Below, one piece after another: positions 6,908 to 13,952 of a stretch of DNA of 30,590 nucleotides. The position numbers were made by a program, and so were the translations under genes. Numbering within the stretch: the stretch's first letter is position 1; each line of letters begins with the position of its first letter. The notes beneath the pieces were generated by a model that was given only the letters and a program-made list of their open reading frames with translations, ran no database searches and was not told where the DNA came from. The stretch is from SZUA-430 sp031413635 (GTDB lineage Bacteria; Pseudomonadota; Alphaproteobacteria; Micropepsales; Micropepsaceae). The DNA is taken from assembly GCA_031413635.1 (NCBI GenBank), contig JANOFM010000161.1, forward strand, positions 1-30,590. Reading direction: 5' to 3'.

Positions 6908-7393
6908 ATGAAAGCTGCGGCTTCGCTTCTCTACCTGCGCGAGGAAGAGCTCACCGATGGGATCGAGTTGTTCTTTTTCGCCGGGCGCGATTTCGGACGT
7001 GTGCTGGACGACAGGCTTCAGATGCTCGATCTCGGCCGTGCACATCATCGCGCCATGCATTTTGTTGCGCGTCACCCGGGGTTGCCCGTTTCGGATCTGC
7101 TGAGCATGTTGGGAATAACGAAACAATCGCTCAGCCGGGTGGTGCGGGATTTGACGGCGGCGGGCTATCTCAACCAGACACAAGGCGCGCGCGACCGGCG
7201 GCAGCGTTTGTTGCGGCTGACGCCGAAGGGGGCGGAACTTGAAGCCGAGCTCGGCCGCTTGCAGCGGACGCGCTTTGCCAATGCCTATCGCGAGGCCGGG
7301 CCGGAGGCGGTGGCCGGTTTTCGGCAGGTACTCTCGGGCCTTTTGGCCGAACAGGAACGGGCGGGCGTGTTGCGCCTGATTGCCAAACGATGA
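6908..7393 (+). CDS. MarR-family transcriptional regulator (PetP-like)
   Basis: 161 residues from ATG 6908. The winged helix includes HHRAMHFVARHPGLPVSDLL, then LGITKQSLSRVVRDLTAAGY (recognition region), then the wing GARDRRQRLLRLTPKG. The flanking helices should form the MarR dimer interface. The frame is open further upstream to a TTG, but that part looks non-coding. The stop overlaps the next start (ATGA), so it is co-transcribed with a response regulator and a kinase. A MarR protein joined to an OmpR-type regulator recalls the PetP-PetR pair of Rhodobacter; that specific link is inference. The signal sensed is unknown. Confidence 0.85.
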   Translation: MKAAASLLYLREEELTDGIELFFFAGRDFGRVLDDRLQMLDLGRAHHRAMHFVARHPGLPVSDLLSMLGITKQSLSRVVRDLTAAGYLNQTQGARDRRQRLLRLTPKGAELEAELGRLQRTRFANAYREAGPEAVAGFRQVLSGLLAEQERAGVLRLIAKR

Positions 7394-8112
7394 TGCCGGA
7401 CACCAAAGAGACCGATGACGCCGAGGCGACGCTGCAGCATTTGCTGATCGTCGACGACGACACGCGCATACGCACGTTGTTGCAGCGTTACTTGAACGAG
7501 AACGGCTACCGCGTGACCGCGGCGAAGGACGCGGCCGAAGCGCGGCAATTGATGACTAGCCTCGATTTCGACTTCATCGTGCTTGATGTGATGATGCCGG
7601 GCGAGGACGGGTTTTCGCTGACGAAGTCAATCCGCGAAAAGTCGGACGTGCCGATCCTGCTGCTTACGGCGCGCGGCGAAGCCGGCGACCGCATCGCCGG
7701 GCTGGAACGCGGGGCCGACGATTATTTGGCAAAGCCGTTTGAGCCGCGCGAGTTGTTGCTGCGCATTGCCACGATTCTCAAGCGCGCGGGCTCGCCCGCC
7801 GAAATCGTCAGACAGTATGTGCAGCTCGGCGCTTGCCGGTTCGACGCCGAGCGCGGCGAACTGATGCGCGACGGCAAGCCGGTGAAGCTGACCTCGGCCG
7901 AGCTTCAGCTCATGCGCATTCTCGCGGCCAATCCGGGGGTGACGTTCACGCGCACCGATCTGTCGCAGCGTATGGGCGCGGTGCTGGAGCGCACGGTGGA
8001 CGTTCAAATCACCCGTCTCAGGCGCAAGATCGAGAACGATCCGAAGCTGCCGCTTTATCTGCAAACGGTTCGCGGCGTCGGCTATGTGCTGATGCCCGAC
8101 CGGGTCGGGTAG
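7390..8112 (+). CDS. OmpR-family response regulator (PetR-like)
   Basis: 240 residues. The receiver domain (about 15-130) has the acidic pocket IVDDD (20-24), the phospho-acceptor Asp66 in LDVMMPGEDG, Thr93 and Lys115 in DDYLAKPFEPREL. The C-terminal winged helix (about 145-235) has the family's LTSAELQLMRILAANPG, VDVQITRLRRKIE and YLQTVRGVGYVL. It should bind DNA when phosphorylated by the kinase encoded 7 bases downstream. The start is MetMet (7390 or 7393), overlapping the MarR stop. Its resemblance to PetR, known in Rhodobacter as needed for growth, rests on the MarR-regulator context. The target genes are not visible. Confidence 0.93.
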   Translation: MMPDTKETDDAEATLQHLLIVDDDTRIRTLLQRYLNENGYRVTAAKDAAEARQLMTSLDFDFIVLDVMMPGEDGFSLTKSIREKSDVPILLLTARGEAGDRIAGLERGADDYLAKPFEPRELLLRIATILKRAGSPAEIVRQYVQLGACRFDAERGELMRDGKPVKLTSAELQLMRILAANPGVTFTRTDLSQRMGAVLERTVDVQITRLRRKIENDPKLPLYLQTVRGVGYVLMPDRVG

Positions 8113-8119
8113 GCGGCCG

Positions 8120-9454
8120 ATGTCGCGTGGCTGGTTTCGTAGGTCCATGCCGCGCGGTCTTTTCGGCCGCTCGCTGATGATCATCGTCATGCCGGTCGTC
8201 GTGCTGCAAGCGGTGGTCACTTACATGCTGTTCGACCGGCAATGGGAGACGGTGACGACGCGCATTTCGCGCGGGGTGGCGGCACAGATCGCGTTGTTCG
8301 TCCAGAGCTATGAGACGCTCGGATCCCAACGGTTCATCGAAGAAGCGCCAAAACTCGGCGAGACGTCGTTCGGCCTTAAGCCGGTTCTCAAGCGTGGCGA
8401 GCGCATCCCGGATTCGGAGTCGCCTGCTTACGACGTGTTGAAACAGGTATTCGTTCGCGAATTGTCGGCGCGAGTCGGGCGTCCGGTATGGATCGATTCG
8501 GAGACGTTCGACGACATCGTGGACATCCGGGTCCAACTCGACGGCGGCGTGCTGCAAGTCATCGCCGAGCGTAAGCGCGTCATGTCGACCAACACGCATG
8601 TTTGGGTTTTATGGATGATGGGCACGGCGATGATCTTGCTCAGCGTCGCGATACTTTTCTTGCGCAATCAGATTCGTCCGATCGAGCGGTTGGCGGACGC
8701 GGCGGAGGCGCTGGGCAAGGGGCGCGACGTGCCGGATTTCCGTCCGTCGGGCGCCACGGAGGTCAGGCGGGCCTCGCTTGCCTTCCTCGATATGCGCGAG
8801 CGTATTCTGCGCTTCGTGCAGCAACGCACCGATATGCTGGCGGGCGTCAGTCACGATCTACGAACGCCGCTCACGCGCATGAAGCTCGAACTTGCGATGA
8901 TGGGCGGCAGCGACGACATCAAGGCGTTGAAAGGCGATGTCGAGGAAATGGAGCGGATGCTCGACGAGTATCTCGCATTCGCGCGCGGGCAGACGGGGGA
9001 AGGTGCGTCCGATACCGATATCGGTCAATTGGTGCGCGATGTGGCGGCCAGTGCCCAGCGCAAGGCGGACGCCAAAGAGCCGCGGAAGGCGATCGAGGTC
9101 AATGTCAGCGGCGATCTTATCATCGAGGTTCGCCCGAATGCCGTGCGCCGTTGCGTGATGAATTTGGTGGAGAATGCGATGCGGCACGGTTCGCACGCGC
9201 AGTTGAGCGCGCATCAGCACGGCGACACGGTTGAAATTGCCGTCGACGACGATGGACCGGGAATCCCAGCCGACCAGCGCGAGGAGGCGTTCCGGCCCTT
9301 CCACCGCTTGGATACGGGGCGTACTCTCGCGAAGGGCGGCGTGGGCTTGGGCCTGGCGATCGCGCGCGACATTGCGCGTGGGCACGGTGGAGACATTACG
9401 CTCGACAAAAGCCCGCTGGGCGGGTTGCGTGCTGTCGTGAGATTGCCGGTCTAG
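8120..9454 (+). CDS. Sensor histidine kinase (EnvZ-like)
   Basis: 444 residues, inner membrane. The first membrane helix is about 18-38 (LMIIVMPVVVLQAVVTYMLF), then a periplasmic sensor region of roughly 115 residues, then a second helix about 160-181. A HAMP linker follows (PIERLADAAEALGKG). The dimerisation and phosphorylation box is GVSHDLRTPLTRMKLEL, with His245. The ATPase domain has the N box NLVENAMRHG (348-357), DDDGPGIP (377-383) and GGVGLGLAIARDIARGHGG. All catalytic motifs are intact. It should phosphorylate the regulator encoded just upstream. The periplasmic domain shows no family I recognise, so the stimulus is unknown. Confidence 0.94.
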   Translation: MSRGWFRRSMPRGLFGRSLMIIVMPVVVLQAVVTYMLFDRQWETVTTRISRGVAAQIALFVQSYETLGSQRFIEEAPKLGETSFGLKPVLKRGERIPDSESPAYDVLKQVFVRELSARVGRPVWIDSETFDDIVDIRVQLDGGVLQVIAERKRVMSTNTHVWVLWMMGTAMILLSVAILFLRNQIRPIERLADAAEALGKGRDVPDFRPSGATEVRRASLAFLDMRERILRFVQQRTDMLAGVSHDLRTPLTRMKLELAMMGGSDDIKALKGDVEEMERMLDEYLAFARGQTGEGASDTDIGQLVRDVAASAQRKADAKEPRKAIEVNVSGDLIIEVRPNAVRRCVMNLVENAMRHGSHAQLSAHQHGDTVEIAVDDDGPGIPADQREEAFRPFHRLDTGRTLAKGGVGLGLAIARDIARGHGGDITLDKSPLGGLRAVVRLPV

Positions 9455-9464
9455 GACATCGAAG

Positions 9465-9764
9465 ATGATCGTCGTTTTGGGAAGTGTCGTCGCGCGGCCG
9501 GACACGTTGGACGCGTTGCGAAAGATCAGCCTGGATCATGTGAATCGTTCGCGGGCGGAGCCTGGATGCATCGCGCACGCGGTTCACGCGGACGGCGAGA
9601 ATCCGCTGATGCTGGTCTTCGTCGAGAAGTGGACGGACGCGGCGGCGCTCGCATTGCACTTTAAGGTCAAAGGCTCGATCGATTTCGTGACCCGTGCGCG
9701 CGAGCTTGCGGCGGCGCCACCGGTCATCGAGATATTCGAGGCCGCACCGGCGAAGTTGGGCTGA
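9465..9764 (+). CDS. ABM-domain protein (putative quinol monooxygenase)
   Basis: 99 residues, one antibiotic-biosynthesis-monooxygenase (dimeric alpha-beta barrel) domain. It runs MIVVLGSVVARPDTLDALRK, SRAEPGCIAHAVHADGENP, LMLVFVEKWTDAAALALHF, then a C-terminal strand PPVIEIFEA. Related small proteins include YgiN-type quinol monooxygenases, but many members have no known reaction. It starts 10 bases after the kinase stop, so it is probably the last gene of the MarR-regulator-kinase operon, perhaps a redox enzyme tied to that circuit (inference). Confidence 0.85.
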   Translation: MIVVLGSVVARPDTLDALRKISLDHVNRSRAEPGCIAHAVHADGENPLMLVFVEKWTDAAALALHFKVKGSIDFVTRARELAAAPPVIEIFEAAPAKLG

Positions 9765-9780
9765 TTTCAGTTCAGTGTTG

Positions 9781-9856
9781 CGCCTTCGGCGATAGGTTTG
9801 CCGGCGTCGACACCCATATTGGCGCGGTTGTCGACGCCGCGAACCGACCGAAGGCG
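9781..9856. repeat. Nested inverted repeats between convergent genes
   Basis: Outer arms CGCCTTCGG (9781-9789) and CCGAAGGCG (9848-9856) enclose an inner pair, CGGCGTCGACA (9802-9812) and TGTCGACGCCG (9829-9839). All arms pair perfectly. The structure fills the 111-bp gap between the convergent ABM and phasin genes, so a two-way transcription end is the simplest reading. A weaker GACGG/CCGTC hairpin (9856-9877) followed by five T (9880-9884) could stop plus-strand transcripts. Confidence 0.5.
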
Positions 9857-9875
9857 ACGGTTGCGCCTGGTGCCG

Positions 9876-10331
9876 TCACTTTTTGCCGCTTGAGATTTTT
9901 TCCGCTAGTTCCTGCATCTCGCCGATCGATTCTTTTGCTCGCGCCTGAATGACTTTGAAGGCATCTCCGTTCGCGTCGATCGTGAGCTGCGCAAGTTCCC
10001 GCATGTGTTTGAGGGCGCGCGCAATTGTCTTTTCGACGAGGTCGGCCTGTTTCTTCGGCAAGCCATCGCCGTCGTTCGCCTTCATCAGATCGGCGACGGC
10101 TTCCTGCACTGCTTGCATCGTCTCGGTCATGATCTCGCCTTGGCGGCGCATCAGGTTTTGATAGCCTTCCGCCGCCTTGCGGTTGGCGTTGACCAAGGCG
10201 TCGAAGTTTTTCTTTTGGCTTTCCATCAGGGCCGAGGTGTCCACTCCGGGAACGCTGAATTTGTCCCAGAAGCCTTGGTCGAAATTCGGCCACTTGAAAT
10301 CGAATTCGGGGAACGGACTTTTGTTGGCCAT
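9876..10331 (-). CDS. Phasin-family protein
   Basis: 151 residues. Phasins coat polyhydroxyalkanoate granules in the cytoplasm. The N-terminus has the aromatic pattern FPEFDFKWPNFDQGFWDKF. A long amphipathic helical body follows (NFDALVNANRKAAEGYQNLM, then MTETMQAVQEAVADLM) with the family core HMRELAQLTIDANGDAFKVI. The C-terminus is Lys-rich (SSGKK). GAGGAGA before the ATG at 10331 fixes the start; the frame is open to 10388, but that extension has no such site. The gene lies 63 bases after a TetR regulator on the same strand. Its presence suggests the host stores PHA. No synthase gene is in view. Confidence 0.88.
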   Translation of the reverse strand: MANKSPFPEFDFKWPNFDQGFWDKFSVPGVDTSALMESQKKNFDALVNANRKAAEGYQNLMRRQGEIMTETMQAVQEAVADLMKANDGDGLPKKQADLVEKTIARALKHMRELAQLTIDANGDAFKVIQARAKESIGEMQELAEKISSGKK

Positions 10332-10394
10332 GACTTGCGTCTCCTCGATGTTTGCGCGGGCGGGATGGCAAGATGATCCGGCGGTCAAATGGCG

Positions 10395-11006
10395 TCAATC
10401 GCCGTCCGGCGTTTCCGGTCCGCCCTTGCGGGCGTTTTTGAGCATCCCGGCCCATTCCTCGATCATGCGCAGGCGGCGGTCGACATGGGCCATGGTCTTG
10501 GCGAGGTCTTCGCCGTCCTTGAGCCAGACGCCCAGCGTGTCGGCGAGCAGAACGCCGATACCGCGCGTGACAAGGAGCCCCTGCCAGCCGGAGGTGGGCA
10601 GGCCCGCCGCATCCGCGATCCAATTGGCACTGCGGATGGTGGCGGGCAGTGCGTCGAGAAACGCGCCCGGATCGCCGACACTGTCGTCGTGGATGATTTG
10701 AAGCGCTGGCTTTAGCGGCGTCATCGATTCGAAGCAGCTCAAGATCGCGTCGAAGGCGCGATCGCGAGGTGGGTCATCGTCGTCGAGGCCGGTCGCGCGG
10801 TCGAGCGCGGCGAGGTCGATGCGCTTGGCGATCAGGCCGAGGAGCGCGCGTTTGTCGGGGCACAGTTCGTAGAGAGCCGCCGGAGCGATCTTGGCGCTTC
10901 GTGCAAGTGCGGTCAGCGAGAGCGACTTCCAGCCGGTGCGCTCGATCGCGGCAAGTGCCGCCGTGACGAGTTTTTCTTCCGGCGAGGTCTTTGCGGCCAT
11001 GGGCAT
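10395..11006 (-). CDS. TetR-family transcriptional regulator
   Basis: 203 residues. The N-terminal DNA-binding domain (about 8-55) follows the TetR plan: EEKLVTAALAAIERTGWKSL, then SLTALARSAKIAPAALYELC as helix-turn-helix, then PDKRALLGLI. The C-terminal ligand and dimer domain is helical and ends AHVDRRLRMIEEWAGMLKNA. The first Met (11006) and the third residue (Met, 11000) are both possible starts; neither has a strong ribosome binding site. It lies upstream of the phasin gene on the same strand, so control of phasin or PHA genes is a reasonable guess, not shown by the sequence. Confidence 0.85.
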   Translation of the reverse strand: MPMAAKTSPEEKLVTAALAAIERTGWKSLSLTALARSAKIAPAALYELCPDKRALLGLIAKRIDLAALDRATGLDDDDPPRDRAFDAILSCFESMTPLKPALQIIHDDSVGDPGAFLDALPATIRSANWIADAAGLPTSGWQGLLVTRGIGVLLADTLGVWLKDGEDLAKTMAHVDRRLRMIEEWAGMLKNARKGGPETPDGD

Positions 11007-11053
11007 GCACCGATAGGGTTGCAGTTATTCTATGCGCCAAGCGATGGCGCGGG

Positions 11054-11920
11054 CTATCGCGATTTGTCGAGTTCGAAGCCGCGACTTGTCGCGGCGGCGA
11101 CTGCGTCGGACAGCAGTTGCTCGAAACGAGCGTCCGCCATCAGGATTTTCAACGCGGCCTCCGTTGTTCCGCCCGGGCTGGTCACGGATTTCCTGAGATC
11201 CGAGGCACTGCTGCCGGATTGCGAGAGAAGCGCCGCGGCGCCTTCGATTGTCTTGCGCGCCAGCAGGTTTGCAACTTCGGGGGCGAGGCCGACGCGTTCG
11301 GCGGCCGCCGCCAATGCTTCGGCCAATAGGAAGACGTAAGCGGGACCGGAACCCGACACGGCGGTGACGGCGTTCAAGAGTTCTTCTCCGTCGAGCCAAA
11401 CCATGTCGCCGACGGCCTCCAGCAAAGTCTCGGCGAGCAATCGCTGCGGGGCGGTCGTGCCGCCTGTTGCGAAGGCCGCACTGATGCCCTTGCCGATGGA
11501 GGCGGGAAGGTTCGGCATGGCGCGTACGATCGACGGCGTTTTGCCGAGCCAGAGGCGCAAGCTCTCGATGGAGGTGCCGGCGGCGATCGAGATGACCATG
11601 GCTTTGCGCGCCGCCTCGGCGTAGGCGGGGACGGTTGTGGCCATCAGCTGCGGTTTGACCGCGAGGATGATCGCTTCCGGCGCGATGGCGCCGATCGCAT
11701 CGGCGGTGCCGCCGGTTTGTGCGCCCGACGCGCGGAAGGCGCGGGCATCGGCCGGCTTCATGGCGGGGTCGATGAGGATGAGGCGAGGTCCGAGGCCCGC
11801 CGCGATCAAGCCGCGGGCGAAGGCGCCGCCCATATGGCCGACGCCGACTATGACGATGGGGCGTTCGCCATTAGCTGTTGGCTTTGCCGCGGACTTAGGT
11901 GTTAGGCGCTTCCCTGGCAC
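11054..11920 (-). CDS. proC: Pyrroline-5-carboxylate reductase
   Basis: 288 residues from a GTG start. ProC reduces 1-pyrroline-5-carboxylate to proline with NAD(P)H, the last step of proline synthesis. The Rossmann motif is IVGVGHMGGAFARGL (about 24-38). Further family blocks are AIILAVKPQLM, VRAMPNLPASIGKG, the catalytic-domain signature AVSGSGPAYVFLLAEAL, and SPGGTTEAALKIL. The GTG overlaps the ybjN 3' end by 19 bases; about 20 extra basic residues precede the Rossmann strand, so a later start cannot be excluded. It is probably translated from the same transcript as ybjN. Confidence 0.94.
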   Translation of the reverse strand: MPGKRLTPKSAAKPTANGERPIVIVGVGHMGGAFARGLIAAGLGPRLILIDPAMKPADARAFRASGAQTGGTADAIGAIAPEAIILAVKPQLMATTVPAYAEAARKAMVISIAAGTSIESLRLWLGKTPSIVRAMPNLPASIGKGISAAFATGGTTAPQRLLAETLLEAVGDMVWLDGEELLNAVTAVSGSGPAYVFLLAEALAAAAERVGLAPEVANLLARKTIEGAAALLSQSGSSASDLRKSVTSPGGTTEAALKILMADARFEQLLSDAVAAATSRGFELDKSR

Positions 11921-12405
11921 TGATAGACCACCGCTGCTGCCGCTTCGGAAGCGGACTTACCGGCCCAGATGACGAATTGGAAGGCCGAATAGTAGCGGTC
12001 GCAGGCTTCGAGTGCCGCGTCAACCAGGGCTTCGCATTGCTCGGGGGTCGCGCCGATGGCGCCGCGCAGCAGGAGGCCGTGGCGGTAGATCACTTGGCCG
12101 CTGTCGGGCCACATCTCGAAATGGCCGAGCCAAAGTTGTTCGTTGACGATGTTGATCAGAGACGCCACCTCGGCGCGCTTTTGTTTGGGCACTTTGATTT
12201 CGAGCTGGGCGGAAAGCTGCAATGTCTCGACATTGTTACGCCAACTGAACGAGAGGTGATGGTCTTCGGTCTGGCCGGGGAAGGAGAGATGCATCTCGTC
12301 CTCGCCGGCGCGATCGAACAGCCATTCGTTTTGAACCGCGATCTGCTCCATCAAGTCGATCGGGTTGCCCACAGGCACTTCGGCTTGGATTTGCGGCGTG
12401 CTCAT
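11902..12405 (-). CDS. YbjN-domain protein
   Basis: 167 residues, YbjN family (often labelled putative bacterial sensory transduction regulator; the fold resembles type III secretion chaperones). The N-terminal half reads NPIDLMEQIAVQNEWLFDRA and DEMHLSFPGQTEDHHLSFSW. The core is LINIVNEQLWLGHFEMW, then VIYRHGLLLRGA, then a C-terminal helix with ALEACDRYYSAFQFVIWAGK. No membrane segment. It overlaps proC, which follows on the same strand, an arrangement frequent in alphaproteobacteria. The biochemical role of the family is not established. Confidence 0.88.
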   Translation of the reverse strand: MSTPQIQAEVPVGNPIDLMEQIAVQNEWLFDRAGEDEMHLSFPGQTEDHHLSFSWRNNVETLQLSAQLEIKVPKQKRAEVASLINIVNEQLWLGHFEMWPDSGQVIYRHGLLLRGAIGATPEQCEALVDAALEACDRYYSAFQFVIWAGKSASEAAAAVVYQCQGSA

Positions 12406-12443
12406 CGACTGGTACAGCCTTTTCGTTATCCCCCAGAGTCAGC

Positions 12444-12469
12444 CCGCCGCCGGAGGGGGCCGGCGGCGG
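12444..12469. repeat. GC-only 10-bp hairpin before ybjN
   Basis: CCGCCGCCGG and CCGGCGGCGG pair perfectly around a six-base loop (12454-12459). It lies 39 bases before the ybjN start on the minus strand, so it would sit in that gene's leader if transcription starts further upstream. Confidence 0.6.
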
Positions 12470-12501
12470 AACAAGCGAGGGCAAATCAGCAAGGGTACGC
12501 A

Positions 12502-12562
12502 GGGAGGTGCATCGCGCCTGGAATTACGCTCCACAACTAGGTTTCAGCGCGAAGCACCTCCC
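12502..12562. repeat. 16-bp inverted repeat with one mismatch
   Basis: Arms 12502-12517 (GGGAGGTGCATCGCGC) and 12547-12562 (GCGCGAAGCACCTCCC) pair at 15 of 16 positions around a 29-base loop. Read on the minus strand, GGGAGGUGC is paired with GCACCUCCC, which are Shine-Dalgarno-like and anti-Shine-Dalgarno-like sequences. No T run follows. This is the strongest stem in the window outside the terminator at 29001. Confidence 0.6.
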
Positions 12563-12633
12563 ATGAATCGAAGCGTGCACCAAACGCTGAATCGCGCGCA
12601 AGAGTCCTGCTGTGGGCATGACTCTTTCTTCAT
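12544..12633 (-). CDS. Candidate small Cys-containing protein (29 aa)
   Basis: A minus-strand reading frame beginning ATG AAG AAA GAG at 12633 and ending TGA at 12544-12546. The product starts MKKESCPQQDSCARF, continues SVWCTLRFMGGASR, and has three cysteines. Its early codons lie in a 7-bp hairpin (AAGAGTC/GACTCTT, 12600-12626) and its last codons form one arm of the 16-bp inverted repeat. I see no strong ribosome binding site. It could be a real small protein, a leader peptide, or chance within a structured RNA. Confidence 0.25.
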   Translation of the reverse strand: MKKESCPQQDSCARFSVWCTLRFMGGASR

Positions 12634-12728
12634 GGGGAGTGTGGCGTTTGCGATATCGTTTTTGGGGATGACCTGCGGATAGACGAATTTCGAGACGCGA
12701 CCTTCGCGCGTGAATCGCGTGAATCAAA

Positions 12729-12974
12729 TTATTCGCAGCTCGATTCGAGCTTTCCCACTCTCGCCGAGAGCCGTTCGATCTCCTTGCGTGATTCGGTCAA
12801 CATCGCTTTGACCGCTTCGAATTCTTCACGCGGCACGAGGTTGAGATCGTTCACCATCCGCTCAGCCTGCGTTTTGATCATCACGCCGATTTCGTCGCGC
12901 ACGCCCTTGGCCGCGCCGGCGGCACCGGTCATAAACTTCGCCAACTGGTCGAGAATTTGATTTTCGCTTTGCAT
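12729..12974 (-). CDS. ubiK: Accessory factor UbiK family protein (BMFP domain)
   Basis: 81 residues. In enterobacteria UbiK (YqiC) helps aerobic ubiquinone synthesis and binds UbiJ. The N-terminal amphipathic helix is NQILDQLAKFMTGAAGAAKG, followed by VRDEIGVMIKTQAERMVNDL. The C-terminal coiled coil (REEFEAVKAMLTESRKEIER, then LSARVGKLE) should drive trimer formation. GGAGG eight bases before the ATG fixes the start; the frame continues open far upstream, but through the antisense of lgt. It is divergent from lgt across 120 bp. Confidence 0.85.
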   Translation of the reverse strand: MQSENQILDQLAKFMTGAAGAAKGVRDEIGVMIKTQAERMVNDLNLVPREEFEAVKAMLTESRKEIERLSARVGKLESSCE

Positions 12975-13094
12975 GGGCGGCCTCCAATTGTCTGACTTAA
13001 GGTAGGTGCGGGCGGCCGTCGCTGCAATCGGCGCCTTGACACGCCGAGGGCTCCAAGCCGAAGTCTCACGCCAACAGTCGGGGCCGGTTTCAAC

Positions 13095-13952
13095 ATGTAC
13101 GCCATTCCGTTTCCGGAGATTGATCCGGTGTTGATCCAGATTGGCCCCGTGGCCATTCGCTGGTATGCGCTGGCGTTCATCGCAGGGCTGCTCGGCGCCT
13201 GGTGGTATATACTTAGGCTGCTGAAGACGGAGCGTCTGTGGGCCGTGGGCCCGTTCAACGGCAAACCGTCGGCCACCGCCGATGATATCGGCGACCTGTT
13301 CGTTTGGGCGGCGCTCGGCGTGATGCTGGGCGGGCGGTTGGGTTATGTCCTGTTCTATGGATTGATCTACGAGACAGATCATTTCCTCTCGGCGCCTTGG
13401 CGAATATTCGCCGCCTGGGAGGGGGGCATGTCGTTCCACGGCGGAGCGATCGGCGTGGTGCTCGCGATCGTTTTCTTCGCGCGCGCCAAGAAGCTCGACA
13501 TGGTGGCGCTCGGCGATATCGTTGCTTCGGCCGCGCCGATCGGATTGTTGCTCGGGCGGATTGCGAACTTTATCAACGGCGAATTGTGGGGCAAGCCCAG
13601 CGATGCGCCATGGGCGATGGTGTTTCCACACGACGCTGCGCAGCTTCCGCGGCATCCGAGCCAACTCTACGAGGCCGGTCTCGAGGGCTTGGTCTTGTTC
13701 GCCATTCTCTTCGTGATGATGTTCCGATTCAATGCGCTTCGCCGGCCGGGGTTGGTCATTGCGGTGTTCTGGGCCGGGTATGGATTGTTCCGCACAATCG
13801 TCGAAGTGTTCTTCCGCGAGAACACGCATCAGTCGTTGCTCGGCGGTGCGATTTCCATGGGTGCTTTGCTGTCTGTGGCGATGTGGGCGTTCGCCGCGTT
13901 CTTTTTCTGGTACGCGCTCTACCGCAAGGGGCCTGCACTGCAGTCGCCATGA
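13095..13952 (+). CDS. lgt: Prolipoprotein diacylglyceryl transferase
   Basis: 285 residues, a multi-pass inner-membrane enzyme. It moves diacylglycerol from phosphatidylglycerol to the lipobox cysteine of prolipoproteins, the first step of lipoprotein maturation. Signature blocks are IRWYALAFIAG, GGRLGYVLFY, WEGGMSFHGGAIG (catalytic His115) and the Lgt signature GRIANFINGELWGKPSD (154-170). RHPSQLYEA and TIVEVFFRE also match the family. The last helix is followed by a short basic tail. ATGA overlap with the next gene starts a four-gene translationally coupled run that ends in a lipoprotein, which is itself a substrate for this enzyme. Confidence 0.96.
   Translation: MYAIPFPEIDPVLIQIGPVAIRWYALAFIAGLLGAWWYILRLLKTERLWAVGPFNGKPSATADDIGDLFVWAALGVMLGGRLGYVLFYGLIYETDHFLSAPWRIFAAWEGGMSFHGGAIGVVLAIVFFARAKKLDMVALGDIVASAAPIGLLLGRIANFINGELWGKPSDAPWAMVFPHDAAQLPRHPSQLYEAGLEGLVLFAILFVMMFRFNALRRPGLVIAVFWAGYGLFRTIVEVFFRENTHQSLLGGAISMGALLSVAMWAFAAFFFWYALYRKGPALQSP

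Larger units (their letters stand above)
12406..12728 (-). other. Structured gap between ubiK and ybjN
   Basis: 323 bases between two minus-strand genes. It holds three hairpin-forming repeats (12444-12469, 12502-12562, 12600-12626), a 29-codon minus-strand reading frame (12544-12633) and a perfect tandem 9-bp repeat CGCGTGAAT (12707-12724) just beyond the ubiK stop. No T run follows any hairpin on either strand, so they do not look like standard intrinsic terminators. A structured leader of ybjN-proC or a small RNA is possible. Confidence 0.45.

Noticed and set aside
5968..7242. Long plus-strand open frame (424 codons) opposite ilvE
   Set aside because: It is antisense to a fully recognisable ilvE and its product shows no family pattern; GC-rich codon bias leaves such shadow frames open.
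9772..10623. Minus-strand open frame overlapping phasin and the TetR gene
   Set aside because: It is out of frame with both, and its Arg-rich product looks like frame-shadow sequence.
12975..13829. Upstream extension of the ubiK frame on the minus strand
   Set aside because: It runs antisense through lgt; GGAGG before 12974 marks the real start and the 81-residue product is the right length for the family.
13304..13948. Upstream extension of the methyltransferase frame
   Set aside because: It is an alternative frame of lgt; the ATG overlapping the lgt stop matches where the family begins.
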